Source: Opisthorchis felineus (lineage: Eukaryota; Platyhelminthes; Trematoda; Opisthorchiida; Opisthorchiidae). From it: a stretch of 64,000 nucleotides of DNA. Below are positions 47,927 through 60,287 of this stretch, one piece after another. The first letter of the stretch is position 1. Each line of letters starts with the position of its first letter. The stretch is taken from NCBI GenBank assembly GCA_004794785.1, contig SJOL01007418.1:975358-1039357 (forward strand), read 5' to 3'. The position numbers and the translations under genes are program-made. The notes under the pieces are model-generated. The model ran no database searches and was not told the origin of the DNA. It saw only the letters and a program-made list of their open reading frames with translations.

Positions 47927-48339
47927 CACCTTTGAGGATGCCTGTCGCTTGGACTCTGCATAGAATTCATGTCAATCTATTTGATGAAAAAGGCTCTGTT
48001 ATCCATTTTATAGATAGCAAAGATCCGCAATCAAACAAGTGGATTTTTCTTGCCATTCATCTCATATTATGAAGGTTAAAACATTAAGTCAACCTGCGAT
48101 TTATTATTTGTGCAATTACAGAGCTATTGATACAAAGAAATAGACTTCCAGTAGCGTTCAATATTGGTTCAAGAATGTTTGCATATTTTGTTGATAATAA
48201 AGAGTCATTCAGTGATCTAGCGCCACTGGAGACATTCACAAAGCAAGCTAACGATTGCAAATGTGAGAAACAACTATCGTTTAATGTTTTTAGCAAGATG
48301 GAGAATCGAAAGAAGTGTCTGACTTATGGGCTTGAGTAG
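47927..48339 (+). pseudogene. PR/SET-domain (PRDM-like) gene fragment, probably broken
   Basis: The first block (47927-48074), after acceptor GGATAACAG, encodes HRIHVNLFDEKGSVIHFIDS followed by KDPQSNKWIF. The H-x-F-I-D...S-N-W pattern is the core of PR/SET domains (H-F-I-D-G...S-N-W-M-R in PRDM4). After a 47-base gap with GT..AG ends, a second block (48122-48339) encodes NRLPVAFNIGSRMFAYFV then DNKESFSDLAPLETF, which fits the next PR segment (Q-N-L-x-A...I-Y-F). Defects: TGA lies at 48070-48072, just before the donor, and the phases of the two blocks do not match. SNKW also replaces SNWM. No zinc fingers follow; the frame stops at 48337. It may be a pseudogene, or the splice sites are wrong. 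Confidence 0.4.
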
Positions 48340-48759
48340 ATCATTGTATGGTGGAAGTGGCACAAAGTGTTAATCAGGTTGTACAGCCAAAAACAAACCA
48401 GTGGTTGCTGAAAAAGGCCTGCCTTTGAGGCAATTGTGTTACACCTAGTCCAAACTGATTATGTTATAGACAAACTGTACTCCTTTTCAGTTATATAGTG
48501 GATACATCTGAGTAGTTCCTGAGATTCTCAAATCTCAGTAGGCATTGACATACTCCATTTGACCCCGTCATTCACAAGTCCCTGTATCCCGCACCTTCGT
48601 ATCTGTTTCCGCGAATCTACCTAGCCAGCCAACTGGTTTCGGTTCGACGGAGTTTGAGTCCTGATGTATCTACTGCAAAACCGAAAACAGAACAACTTTT
48701 GTTAGCAAAACTTTTGTCACGATCCTCAGATTAATATATACGGAATCACCTCAGTAACA

Positions 48760-49375
48760 GATAATTTGTATCGAAAACCAACTGGTAGATTCCCGAAATC
48801 CGGCGAACAACAATCAAAGGAAAAGCACAATCCTCGAGTTTTCGCCAACCGTGTAGTAAACGTAAACATAAATTGTATGCCTGTCGCTGAACACACTTTG
48901 TTGCAAAATGATTTAATTTTGTTGGAAGACTCAACCGACCATCAGCTGAGTCGCCAGCTTGTTATATTCTTCCACTGAGTGTTTTGCACAAAAGCTACCT
49001 CATGTTTCATTTAGTACGATGGTCTGGGTATTTTTCGTGATGCTTTCTTGATATTTTTTTTATATTTTTACAATATGCTATCTTTGATAATTTTGATAAT
49101 TTTGATGTTTTGATATTTTCGATATTTTCTTCATATTTTCTCGATGAAACTACGCTAATAATTTTGGCGAAAAGTCTTCGACAGCCACCACTTAGTTTTG
49201 CCCTTCTTGGGGTTCATCAGAATCTTCAGCAGTATCCCGAATATCGTATCAAATTTATCTGAGGCAGCCTTTGTGCAGCACTTTCAGCAAGAGCATATCA
49301 CAAACGAGAGAGCCAGTCAAGATTCAGCAGTCTCCGGTCAAGACCAAACTCATGTATTTTGTGAGCAATCAAAAG
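48760..49375. repeat. Hammerhead-element copies, head-to-head pair with AT-rich insert
   Basis: Minus-strand sequence (about 48815-49025, CTCGAGTTTTCGCCAACCGT to CTCATGTTTCATTTAGTACG), an AT-rich run (49030-49145) of GATATTTT/GATAATTT units, the minus core (49170-49218, complement of CTGATGAACCCCAAGAAGGG then CAAAAC), then a plus piece from about 49228 (ATCCCGAATATCGTATC, GAGGCAGCC, CAAACGAGAGAGCC). Stem II is intact in the core. Confidence 0.55.
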
Positions 49376-49539
49376 TGTTTAACCCGCAGTGTAAGTACGG
49401 TGACAGCAAGACAGCGGCAATGCAGTTGACCACACTGAAACCACTATACTCGATCAGTTCAACAAAACATGTCAAATACGGACAGCACGTTTGTACAGTA
49501 TTCGTCAGTATGAATGCATATCAACGAGCGGAGATAACG

Positions 49540-50110
49540 TGAGTGCATGAACTAGGTTACCAAAAGCTGTCCAGTTAGCTTTACCAACAAAACTTTCCCA
49601 AGCTCAGACGACATGTTTCGGAGAACCATTTCGAATGTTCGTGAGACGACGTTCCATTGGCGGAGCACCAGAAACAGCATATTTCAAGAATATCTACCGG
49701 TTTCCGGGAGTAATATAAGTTTTCGGAAGTCAGTTGGTTGTTTTGCCTCGTGTTAAGTTTCAACAGGCTTGGATCCAAATGCATCTTAAGACTGTTGAAT
49801 TTTCCCATCACAAGGCAAACAACCCGACCATATATATCTGGAGAATGGGAGTCTTTTTCGCCACAGATCAATCTGAATGTGGCTGCCAAATCGTTGTGAT
49901 CAGGTCATGGCAGTGGCAACATGACCCATAGTCGAAGACTTCTCTGGTGAATTTAGTCCTCGAAGAAGCGCATTCATATGTTATACAGTGATGGCTGTTC
50001 AGATGACTGAAACCATTACATATTTACCACGAGGTCATCATGGAGGTGCATTAGACCCGTTAGTCTACGTACATTTTTCACAACAGGGACAGTAAGAACA
50101 ATCCAGACTT
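49540..50110 (+). repeat. Dispersed repeat of about 540 bp, copy 1
   Basis: Matches 53590-54135 along its length in the same orientation: CGTGAGACGACGTT, CTACCGGTTTCCGG, CACAAGGCAAACAAC, CGACCATATATATCTGG, TCCTCGAAGAAGCGCATTC, TATTTACCACGAG and GGGACAGTAAGAACAATCC are shared landmarks. There are no hammerhead or LINE motifs. CATATATATC could be a TATA-like box. Its nature is unknown. Confidence 0.75.
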
Positions 50111-50719
50111 CCTGAGCAAGTAAACCTAGAATATCTTCGCTGCGTTTGTCAAGATAGAAACATTGCACAGCTGTTTTATCCTTGTTCGCAGTATCTAACC
50201 GTTCCCATCCTGCGAAATTCGAAACCTATTTTAAACTTTTAAGGTGGTCAGTCAGCTGACACGGTTGTTTGATGTTGTGCTGGTTGATTTTACTGTGAGA
50301 ATTTCACCGTCATGACTGGCTCCTTGTTTTATTGAGCGTGTGCCATAACACGCTTTCAAAGATATCTTGGGCAAGGACCCAGCATCACCGCAGCCGGGCA
50401 TTCTTCCTTGGACTGGCTGATAAACACTACCGAGCAACTTGGAATCGGATTTAGGTTCCAGCACGATCAAAGCCAACACAACAGACGGGCTACAGCAAGA
50501 GGGTAAACAGAGGGTAAACGACGCCCCTCCTTTGGTGTAGACTAAACAGAACCACCATTTCCCAGGACATGAGAACCCCTCGAATGACAATAATATGGAT
50601 AAAAGCCCTACGCTTTCCGCAGCTACTCATAATTTGTTGAACTAGGAAATCATTCATTTACCTTAGCTTGAGATACGAACACATCCACCACTGGGGACGG
50701 TTGTTTCTTTGGAAAACCC

Positions 50720-50850
50720 ACCAAGTTGCAAATTAATTTGTTGTTACTGGAGAACTCAGCTGGATCTCAGCTGAATACCTTGCTTGTGATATGCTTCCAC
50801 TAAAATGTTCTACACAAAAGCCGCCTCATGTTTCAGCTGGTAGGAGCCTC
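50720..50850 (-). repeat. Hammerhead-element fragment (-)
   Basis: Runs TTGCAAATTAATTTGTTGTT, then CTCAGCTGGATCTCAGCTGA, then AAGCCGCCTCATGTTTCAGC. No core is present. Confidence 0.55.
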
Positions 50851-51840
50851 GAGGTAGTGTAGTGTACTTTCCTGTTATAAGACACCAGTTAATTAGCGAA
50901 AGAATATGCTTCTCCAACTGCATAGAATTTAATGTTCAAGAAGAAAATAAAGTTGATTGGAACTGCGCCTATCTGGTGAGCCGCAAGAACAGCACAGGTG
51001 ATCTTGTCTTTGTTAACTCTGTGAGCAGTGAGGCTCTTCAAAATACCTTCTAGAATTTCTCCGATTCATTTCTAGAGGAATAACTTTTGATTTCACCCCA
51101 TGGGCTTGGTTCCGCTCGGTCGCAAAATTTGAAGGCAAAACGCTTGCTGAGACTGACGATTATCTGGTTTCATAAATGAACTTGGGGCAGTGAACAGAGG
51201 GTCAGGGTCAACCATAGACAGCGCGAAAAATGAAGATATAAGCACAAGTTTTTGCGCACCAGCTTGAACGTTTTTGGGGCAAAAGATAAAAATTTCGAGT
51301 AAGGTTGCATAAATGAAAAAAGTCTACTTTGGCCAGTAGTTTGAAATCATTACTTCCAACTACTCGGAAGGGCGAGTGTCTCGAAAAACAGTACCCCAGA
51401 GGATAGAAGGCTTCGCCAAGAAGGACCGCCTTTGTCCATTTGGACGCTCGACTCTTCCAAACCTAAAAGATAATTAAAGCGAGAATGTTTCGTCCGCACC
51501 GTTAATTTGCCTCAACCCTTATACCAATACTTAAAGCGGTGCGTATAAGAGCAAACAAAAGAATAAACGGCGAGTTTTTCATGTTATTTGTACAAAAAGC
51601 GGTGCATTTGTTAACTTCCAGCGTACCGACCTTTTGCTAGAAATTCTGCTCCTCTCGTTGAATGGCTGATCCCCGCATAACAAACAGCCATCTTCCCTCA
51701 GTCAGCAGCTAAACTTTGATTGATAGTTTAGATGCGCAATTCTAGGGTATCCTAGCTTCATAAAGTGACTTACAGAACTTCAAACTTCCCGGGGTCAAAA
51801 TTCCGGAACTAGTGGTCGCAAAAATGAGCAATCATTAACT
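50851..51840. other. Possible small exon, otherwise unrecognised
   Basis: At 50885-50974 (+), after TTCCTGTTATAAG and before CTG|GTGAGC, a frame reads HQLISERICFSNCIEFNVQE then ENKVDWNCAYL. It is exon-like by composition and phase but has no recognised family or linked exon. The rest is unrecognised. Confidence 0.25.
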
Positions 51841-52106
51841 GAACTCTTCTTGAGACTCATCAAGTAGAAGCATTCTCCAAGTTTCCGTCAACCTAATGTT
51901 CTACTTGAACCCAGCCTGCACGAAATTCGGTAAATGCTCTCATTTTCACACTAATTTGGTTTTCAGGGGAGACTCAGCTTAATCCCAACTGAAGAATACC
52001 ATAAACAAGAGGTTCAGTTGGGATTTAGGTGGATCTTCTGTGAAACCAAATTGGTAGGTGAATGAGTGTATTTGTCGAAATCAGTCCAATTTGGGTTCAG
52101 GTAGAA

Positions 52107-52205
52107 CATAAGATTGACGAAAACTCTGAGATTGCGCCCACCTGATAAGCCCCAAGAAGGGCGAAGCCGGTCGTGGGCTGTCGATGAATTTTCAGTAACC
52201 TTGTG
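52107..52205 (+). ncRNA. Hammerhead ribozyme-like motif (unit 1)
   Basis: CTGATAAG, stem II GCCC/GGGC with loop CAAGAA, CGAAG, then CGGT-CGTGG-GCTG and GTC. Stem I: CATAAGATTG pairs with TAACCTTGTG with one mismatch, then GAAAA with TTTTC. There are two core substitutions (G to A in CTGATGA, last A of GAAA to G). It is an otherwise well-kept, probably inactive copy. Confidence 0.6.
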
Positions 52206-52334
52206 AGTAGTTCCCTTTATGAAAATAGATTGCGACATTGTGATATTGTGATAAGAGACCTACCTGTTTCCTGACCGTGAGAAACATCTGTAAAGCTGGA
52301 GTAGGCTAATGCGACACAGCTCGTATTAGTAGAA

Positions 52335-52433
52335 CATAAGGTTGAGGGAAACTCGGGGGCTGCGCCTACCTGATGAGCTCCAAGAAGGAAGGGATCGGTC
52401 ACGTGCTGCCGAAGTGTTTCCAGCAAACTTAGG
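52335..52433 (+). ncRNA. Hammerhead ribozyme-like motif (unit 2)
   Basis: CTGATGAG is intact and preceded by CATAAGGTTGAGGGAAACTC, the stem I arm. Stem II is damaged (CTCCAAGAAGGAAGG), GAAA reads GGAT, and the cleavage triplet is changed (TGCCG). Stem I can still form in part with TGTTTCCAGCAAACTTAG. Confidence 0.5.
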
Positions 52434-52610
52434 AGTAGTTTATCTAATGAAAATGTACCGCAATATCTAGAATATTGTACCAACTGAAACGTGAGGCGGC
52501 CTTCGTGCAGCACATTCGGTTGAAGAATGTCATAAATGGGGATCCGGCTAGCATTCAAGTGAGCCTCCCGTGAAACTCAAATTGGCATACAAATATGTGT
52601 ATTTATCGAG

Positions 52611-53589
52611 TGATCACAGATTAGTTTTCGTGGGTTGGGATGGGGACATGGACCTTTGCTTGTCTTTTTATGATGTTATCATTATTCCCACTTGTGGTAT
52701 GGCCTACTTCGTCACCGTCGCCATATAAGCTGCATTTGTGTTCCCATTGATCGTTCTATTTTAGCAAGCAGTAAACATCAAAATTGGAAAAGCGAAGCCA
52801 ACCTACATGAATTTGAAATCTACCTGTATATAAGTTTTAAAAGGTACTGCTACCACTTGGTTCTGCATTCCAATCTGTCTGGGTTGATCGATTGGTCTTC
52901 GATGTTTCCCTACTACAAACACAGTACTTCAGGCTGCACGATAATTGTGGATTGTCCAGTATCTGAAACAGAAAAAAAAAGCCGTTGAACGTTAAGTGGG
53001 GAGAGGAAAAAAGGCAGACTTTCGTCTCAAAAGGCAACAACGGCACGGCTTAAAACCTATTAGAGTTAACTCGGGACTTTTAAACAGACTCGTCATTTAC
53101 AGTAACGGGTTAATGAAACTTAGGTAGCCCAAGCTTATAAAATAACAGAAAACAGCTTTACGGTTCCTTCTTTCCTTTTTCAGGAATAGCCTTTAGCGCA
53201 AATTTTGAGAATGTAGATGGGGAGTCGGAACCGTGAATTCGCACCATTTGTGTCTGAGAAACCGTGTCGTTTGCTTAAATGCATGGGTGCATAGGACCTC
53301 TTACATGTGACCTAAACTCCAATACAGAGAGACCAAATCGCCGTCAGCTACAGGCGGGGTGGGTCCGTTACTGATTATGGCTCGCATGCAAATTTATTTT
53401 GTGAATAATCAAATTTGTTTTCATACACTGTGTAAATGTGAAGAAAGAGAGAGATAGAGTAGCAATACACCTGACTCTATCGAAACCGCATTAGTTTAAT
53501 AAAATATGTCGGATTTGGGTGGGAGTACAACCAGCAGGATCTCACATTTTTATTTAGCGGTGGTCAGTGGGAATCTATATCGCCAATCG
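52611..53589. other. No recognised repeat; weak exon candidate
   Basis: A frame at about 52764-52842 (+), SSKHQNWKSEANLHEFEI followed by YLYISFKR, lies between TCTATTTTAG and AG|GTACTG. It has no family match and is not called. Confidence 0.2.
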
Positions 53590-54135
53590 GAGTGAACGAG
53601 AGTAAACGAACTAGGTTAACAAACGCTAGACTTGCCCACCAAACGTTCTCTAGGTCAAAATGCTTCAGAGCATCAGCTCGAGTATTCGTGAGACGACGTT
53701 TCATTAGCAGAGCACCGAAAACAGCGCATTTCAAGAATAACTACCGGTTTCCGGACCTAATATAAGTTTTCAAATACCAGTCGGTTGTTTTGCCTCGTTT
53801 TAAGTTTCAGTAGGCTTGGGTCCAAATGTATCGCAGGAATGTTAAATTTTCCTACCACAAGGCAAACAACGCGACCATATATATCTGGGGAATAAGAATC
53901 CTCCTTCCTACAGATCGGTTTGAAGCGACTGGGGAATCGTCGTGGTCAGACCATGGCGTTCGCAACATAACTCATCGTCAGTGTTCTTTGATGAATTCAG
54001 TCCTCGAAGAAGCGCATTCCTATGTCATATCGGAAACCATCATATATTTACCACGAGATCATCATGGATATGCATTAGACGCGTTAGTCTATGTCTGTTT
54101 TTCACAAACGGGACGGTAAGAACGATCCATACTTC
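53590..54135 (+). repeat. Dispersed repeat of about 540 bp, copy 2
   Basis: Second copy of the repeat at 49540-50110, about 3.5 kb away and in the same orientation, with scattered substitutions and small indels. Unit ends are near AACTAGGTTAAC on the left and GATCCATACTTCC on the right. Boundaries are approximate. Confidence 0.75.
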
Positions 54136-56639
54136 CAGTGCAAATAGCTTTTGAACTTCTTCACTACGTTTGTCATGCGGGGTCATACTAAGCACAGTAC
54201 TGAGACAGAACTACTTCGTTCCTTCTGAAAGATACCAGTCCAGTATATCCCAGAAATTCCCTGACGAAATCTATTCTAATTCCTAGTTGACAGACATAAA
54301 ATGCAGTATCTCTTGTAAACAGTTAACACAAGGGCCTCGTGCAGTTTTCGTGACAAGAATATCGTTACATATATACATATATACTTGTATTTCAGCCAGG
54401 GTGTAGATTATTCCAAATGCCATACAACACCCAAAGGGTTGTATTCGTAGTCGAGCTTGAGTTCCATACCACCAAGAAACTCATTTGCGTGGGTTTCATC
54501 TACCGCAATCCACTTACGAATTGTAAAATTGGTTCTTTATACCTTCTCAAAATACATGCGTGGCTTCTGGGGAGTCGTATTTATCGCAGAAGCGGTTTGA
54601 CTATATTTCGTGAAAGCTTGAGCACAAATATTAGGAAATGGTATGATTTAAAGATGATCAAGCAAATCCTACATTGGAACAATGACAATAAGTTTAACCT
54701 GCTCACATCTGAGTAAAATCCAACCTCCGAGAAAAGTCAAACCGCAGATTTATTGAATCGAATTCCATTCGAGAATCCGGATAAAGTACATCTTCGGATA
54801 GATGCAGGTTTACACAGTTAACCAACTTTGGTGTGTGGCTACCATTCCAGGGAAGAACATGAGAGCATCTCCAAATACCTTTAAAAAATGGGGCAATTTG
54901 CCGGTTGGAAGTATTTCACGTCTGCTTGCAGGTGGTGGCACACAGATGACATAAAACAAGCTGATGGTTGCCAGTCCCTGCCAACACACTGAGGATGTGC
55001 TGGTCTCAGAGCACAATATGGCGTGGCTGAAACCACTTCATTGTGTACCATATGCTTGTTTACGTGACGATATTTTGACTAACAAGTACGCGAAAAGACC
55101 TGTACAACAGTAATCATACACCCTAATTATACGCTGCATTCTTTTTGCGTCAACTGCCCTACGAGTAAGAGTCTCAGACTGGTAGAAATGAGGCAGTTCC
55201 TGACTTCCACACGCTGTTTGATCAAGTTAGGGTGTTCATTGTGTTGCAAAGTGAACGGGCATTGTCGATTACTTTACCATCGTCAAATTTGAGAGACATT
55301 TTGACAGAAATCTGAAAATCAATAGACCAACAACCAACCGAGGTATCGCAACCAAGCTGGATGACAACGGTTGATAACGCGGTCAAAATAACCATGGTAT
55401 AGTAATAATATACTGATGTAGTGTTTGTTTATACCCCTAACTGGTTGAGAGCCCTTGCTTCCTCGTTGACAGGGTGCATTCGGAATGGACGGTATATAAA
55501 TTTCCCCACTGAGCAAACAGAACTTCAAGAATCGTGTCAGAATTCTGCGAGATTTGTCCTGATCTGGAGAGAGACTCATAAAATAAATGTGAAATAGCCC
55601 ACTTTGTTGACCATTTTGGTTCAGGGACAATGCTAATACAGTCCAGAGCGCTGCAGTTCTGTTTAACGTGACTCTGAATGAATGATGGAAAAGTGTTGCC
55701 AAGTGAGAGGTAGTATGAAAACACTCTATGCTATTTCGGGACAGACTGCTGGTAAGAAAATGTAGGCCAAGAAGCACAAGGCACATTAGGCTAGTCACTG
55801 CAAACTACCCTTTTGTTAGCGTCCAGAAGACACTATGAAGGTGGAACGGATTCGCCATTTCAATGCCCAACGCTTCAGATCACTTCCTTCAAGAGAGAAT
55901 CTTGCACAACTACTATGAGCGAAAGCAGGATTGCTCACAGCTGCAACCAAGATTGTGGAATTGGTTCCCATAAAAAATAAACCAACTTGGTCAACAGTAC
56001 CCGAAAACCATTGCAAAGACCATCCTAGAGTTCAGGAGAATTAGTAAGTAACTTGCTTCCGTTTCGCCACAGACGCCTCCCTCCTCTTCATCTCGTTTCT
56101 AGCGACCTATTCGTAAGAAGCTGGCAGATTAGTTCGCCATTATTGTGAGTTCCAACATCTGCGTCTAATTTAGCTCCCGCAACCGTGGACATTTTCAAAT
56201 CATTATTCGAAACCCGACGTCTAGCGTATCTGGCTCTTACACCCAAACAGACCGTAACTAGGATGCTGCCAAAATGGTGTTTACGTGATTTTGAGCGCTT
56301 TGTTGTGGTAAGCTAAGAGGTGAGAAATTGTTGTGGTCGCTAGGGGATTAAACATGCAGGCAAAAGTGCTTAATACGGTGGTTGCCTTGAAATAGATTGC
56401 AGGTGCACGGACAACGGCGAACGCCTGCTCCTTTCACGTACCCATCACGGACCGTTTCTGCGCAATATCGACCTAATAAATAACCCAGATCTTTTGGCCA
56501 CATTGTGCATCCCACTTGCCAGCCAACCTACACTGCAGACAGATCACATCACTGCAATCCAACTGCCAAGCTCGGCGAACAGACCAACAACCAGATCACA
56601 TCACTATTAACTATACATGGCGTGGATCAATTACTGACT
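54136..56639. other. Unrecognised; long minus-strand open frame
   Basis: A minus-strand frame at 55319-55798 (159 codons) starts with a hydrophobic stretch, and a second minus-strand frame overlaps it. No family was recognised and no consistent splice sites define an exon. A + frame at 54417-54716 is also open after TGTATTTCAG. Neither can be supported as a gene. Confidence 0.25.
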
Positions 56640-58990
56640 ACCGCTCGTTCTGGAATACCTATGTGGATACTGATCACGCGCCACTCTGCCGAAGAATATT
56701 TTGCGCTCTGTGGAATGCGCGAAACGCACACCTGCCTAGCCATTGAGAAGCTCTTAGACTTCCAAATTGAAGAAGACTTGGAAAATTCATCTGTTGAATA
56801 CCATTTTGGGCATTATCTTCTGATTTTAACTCCTGTCGTAAACTACTGTCCACAGTCATTCAAGCTGTTAGTCGCCGTTCTTGTAGAATGACACAAACAA
56901 CTGCATCTAAGCACTGGATCTCGATCAAAACCATAAACTTGCTCCGAACTCGAAGACCTATTCTACCTGGTCGAGAGTATACTACAGCTCGATTAATTGT
57001 CGGAGGATGGATATCTGCGCAAACCGAGATGCATGGTGGGTCTGGAAACCCGAAGAGATGACGAAATCAAGAACCTCTGGGAATGTACGAAGACCATCCC
57101 AACTGATACGCGCAGTAGGCCTAAAAATAAATTTACCGGACAAAGCGATCATTGCTAAACATGACTCGCTCCATTCCAAAAAAGAGCAACTACTGATTCG
57201 TTAGGCTGAACAATTTCAACGGCAATACAACAAGCTACCTGCTATTGCTCAATTGAATTCCCCACCCGTATAGGGGCTTTGGACAGCGAAGTTGGAACCT
57301 CCAACGGTACCGGAAGTGGGCTAATGTTTTTTCTGTCCTTATGCGCTACCAAGCCGCTGATCCTAAACTACTCCCACCGGCTCTGTTGAAGGACGTAGGT
57401 GAACTCCTTAGCCGATGCTTGTCCAACTTGCTTGCCTCTCTTTGGATGGAAGAGATCGTTCCGGCCAAATGGGATGACTCGATAGTTGCACTCACTCCCA
57501 AAACATGAGAGTATGGCAAAAAGGGGGATTATTTTGGCCTCCATTGTAACCGGGTTCTTTCTACCGCCTACGACAGCGCGTAAATACAGGACCTGAGAAC
57601 AACAAGCAGGATTCCGCTCGGGAAAGGGTCAATCCATCAAGTGTTAGTGCGATGGCATGCGTTTAGCGGTCCAGCCAAATTGATGTCTCTCGAATTCAGT
57701 TGCGCGTCTGATTCCGTCAACACGCTTGTCTCGGAAGTTCTTGTATATCGTGTGTTGTTTGCATTCACGTACCTCTGGGCGCGTCAGAGTGTATGGGATC
57801 TCCCCAAAAGCTTTCCTACAAACACTGGTGTCCAATGGGTTTGTCCGGTCTGTCCATTTTTGCTTATGTTCGTCACTGATGAGATGATGAAGCGAACACC
57901 GGAGGTTTTCCAAAACACCGGTGTTTGGATCTCTCTGAATAATGAGCTCTTCCACCTGGATTATGAAGGCGACAGTGTTCTCATCGCTAAAAAATACCAG
58001 AAAGCGCAAGAATTACCACAAAAGCTATCTCACGGTATCAAGTCCTTCGTTATTCGTGCTCTGTGTGCTTCGCACCCACAGAGTGTAGAACGGTGCGGAA
58101 CGTACAGTCTTTGAACACGCTCTTAGGAATTCAAGGAGTGGCACTGAAAGTTGTGGAACGCTATAAGTGTCACGGATTTTGCATTATCTCTGATGGTAGT
58201 GCGACAGACAATGCACAAGAATTTCAAAGACCAGAATTGCCTTTGCTGATTTGCGCCTCTTGTGGCATCAGAAACTTATCTCATTGGATCTCAAAGGATG
58301 CATATATCAGACCACAGTGCGAGCCGTATTGTTGTATGACTACGAGGCCTGGCCAATTTGGGTGGAAGATCCGCGACATTTGACCACCAGTACCTCATAA
58401 CTACAGTTGCCGATGGCTGGAAACAGCGAATTCGCAACTAGTTTATCAAGATACGTATGAAGCAGAAGGTACTTTACTTAGCAACGGCATTCAACATTGC
58501 AGGCTGGGCCATGTGCTACACATACCTAGTGACCGTCTGCCGAGAACATCATTGTTTTCGCAATTATTCGGAGGGGTAGAAAGCTGTGGATGGACGGAAT
58601 GTGACATGGCAGAAGAGAATGAAAGATGTTGCAAAAAGTGTGAATACTCTTCACGATCCGGAGTAAAGCCCATGTGACCCCCCTCCTGTTCTTGGCTTAA
58701 GACACTGAAAGATGTGGCTGATAACCGATATCAGTGGTGTTTGTGCTGTCAGTTTCTACCCAGTCTGCCTGACTGGCAAGCCACAATTGCATCCTTCCTG
58801 TTCCCTCTTTCTTCTTTCAGTTATAAGGCTTTATTCAAATAATTTGACATTGTTGTTCGGCTGTGCAGCACTACTGAGTTTCTCCGATGTTCCTAACATT
58901 GATGTTGCTGCCGCTGATGATATTGAAGAGGAAGATGATAGTGATGGTGGTATTGAGGACAATCTCTCAAGCGCTTTGTGACGGAAAACA
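56640..58990 (+). pseudogene. Longest LINE relic (+), reverse transcriptase region
   Basis: Broken frames in order carry NRDAWWVWKPEEM and RRPSQLIRAVG (57025-57120), LPPALLKDVGELLSRCLSNL and SLWMEEIVPAKWDDS (57370-57485), GVQWVCPVCPFLLMFVTDEM (57826-57885; G-V-R-Q-G-C-P-L-S-P-F-L-F in relatives), LDYEGDSVL (about 57957-57983; Y-A-D-D destroyed), FAPTECRTV, LNTLLGIQGVALKVVERY, then VTWQKRMKDVAKSV and DVADNRYQWCLCCQFLPSLP near 58710-58780. This is the same LINE type as at 44.1 kb and the right edge. The endonuclease was not seen, so it is probably 5'-truncated. Confidence 0.78.
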
Positions 58991-60287
58991 CTACTCACCT
59001 CAAAGTTCACCTTTCCAAGAGCACGTTCCATGTTTTATTGATTCCATCTATGCGACGACTTATTTCAGTTTGTGCGCCGCTAGACAGTCTTGTCCGACAG
59101 CGGATTTATTATCACCCCCAACCTCACGTTCCAGCGGTTCATGACACTCCTTACCTGAGTCGGAAACTCTCCAGCCCATCCACCGAAACTGTATTTCTCT
59201 AAACTTGTTCTCCGACCATTACATCCGGTTTTCTCTGTCTAAAATTTATTCGTATTTTGCCTTTGTTGCCGATATGCCTTTTTGTAAAAGTTCATAAATG
59301 TTATATAAATGTTTCAGCTTTAGGGACTTCTGTTTTGCAACAGTTTGCTCGCGGAGTCCATTTCGGTTCCACTCCATACTCAGGTGTAACCACCACAACT
59401 CTGGCCCATAGTCGTTGGTAAGGTTGGTTGTATTGTGAACGCGACATCGGAGACTACGCCGGTTTGCTCACCCCGAAATTGAGGAGAAGGTAGCAGGCGA
59501 TCGGAGGGTTTTCATCAAACCTGTATAAAGTATCATATGCATGAGGCGTGCCTATATTTACTTTTCACCTCTCATATATACTGCACTGTGGGTTGTTTGT
59601 CTAACTATAACACGCTTTCTACACAGGTCAGCTAATGGTAGCTCCATTCCCAGAAGTGGCTTTGAGCTCTAATACAGGCAGGCATTCTTGTTAGTGCTTT
59701 AGGAATTCCAAGCAAGATTTTACCCTTCTAGAGAAAAGACGCTAGAGAAACCGTCTCTCACATTGGACTACTTTCCTTCTGTATCATTGTGTCTCCTCTT
59801 TGTGTATTATTTCATTGATCACTTCTCTTCTGAAACACAATGTCTCTCACAACAGGCTGTTTCCCATCAGAGACTACGAAATTTCCACCATGAACAGTAA
59901 ATTGTAACTGGATTATTATGACCCAGAGAAGCCAGCAAGAAAAATGAGCTCTTGACTTTATGGAATCAACTTTCCTCATATGTTTTTTTTGGAAATGCTG
60001 TATCTAAACAACAAGTGTGAAAAGTACCGTGCCTAACAGGTAAATTGCTATCACGGTTAATTTTTCCCTGGAAGAAAACAATATCCTGAAACATAAGACC
60101 TACACACTTTCTAGTTGGAATCTTGCAAATGGTTCATATCCAAAGTTGCAGCTGTTGATTGGCTGGATTCGGTATCACACCTCTAGGGCTGATTGGTCGC
60201 CTGCCTAGCGAAAAGGCGTACATAAAGTCCATAAACCAGATGGGAAAAGGACTGGTTTGATTTTAAAAGCTTGCACTGATTAGAAAA
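58991..60287. other. Upstream region of the gene at 60288
   Basis: No repeat or exon was recognised. Shortly before the ATG at 60288 lies CATAAAGTCCATAAACC (about 60220-60237), which may contain a weak TATA-like element; a transcription start cannot be placed. Confidence 0.3.

Larger units (their letters stand above)
51845..52610. mobile_element. Hammerhead retroposon: inverted piece plus tandem plus-strand dimer
   Basis: A minus-strand piece (51845-51990: CATCAAGTAGAAGC, TCCGTCAACCTAATGTTCTA, CTAATTTGGTTTTC) turns at AATCCCAACTGA into plus-strand unit 1 (about 51990-52235), followed by plus-strand unit 2 (52325-52610). The second unit keeps the region downstream of the ribozyme, including AATATCTAGAATATTGTACC and GTGAGGCGGCC. 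Both structural modes of the family, head-to-head inversion and head-to-tail tandem, occur in one insertion. Confidence 0.68.

Noticed and set aside
52014..52558. Two minus-strand frames of 74 and 113 codons.
   Set aside because: Both are antisense translations of the tandem hammerhead element.
55319..55798. 159-codon minus-strand frame with a hydrophobic N-terminus.
   Set aside because: No family match, a second protein-like frame overlaps it, and no consistent splice sites or repeat relation support it.
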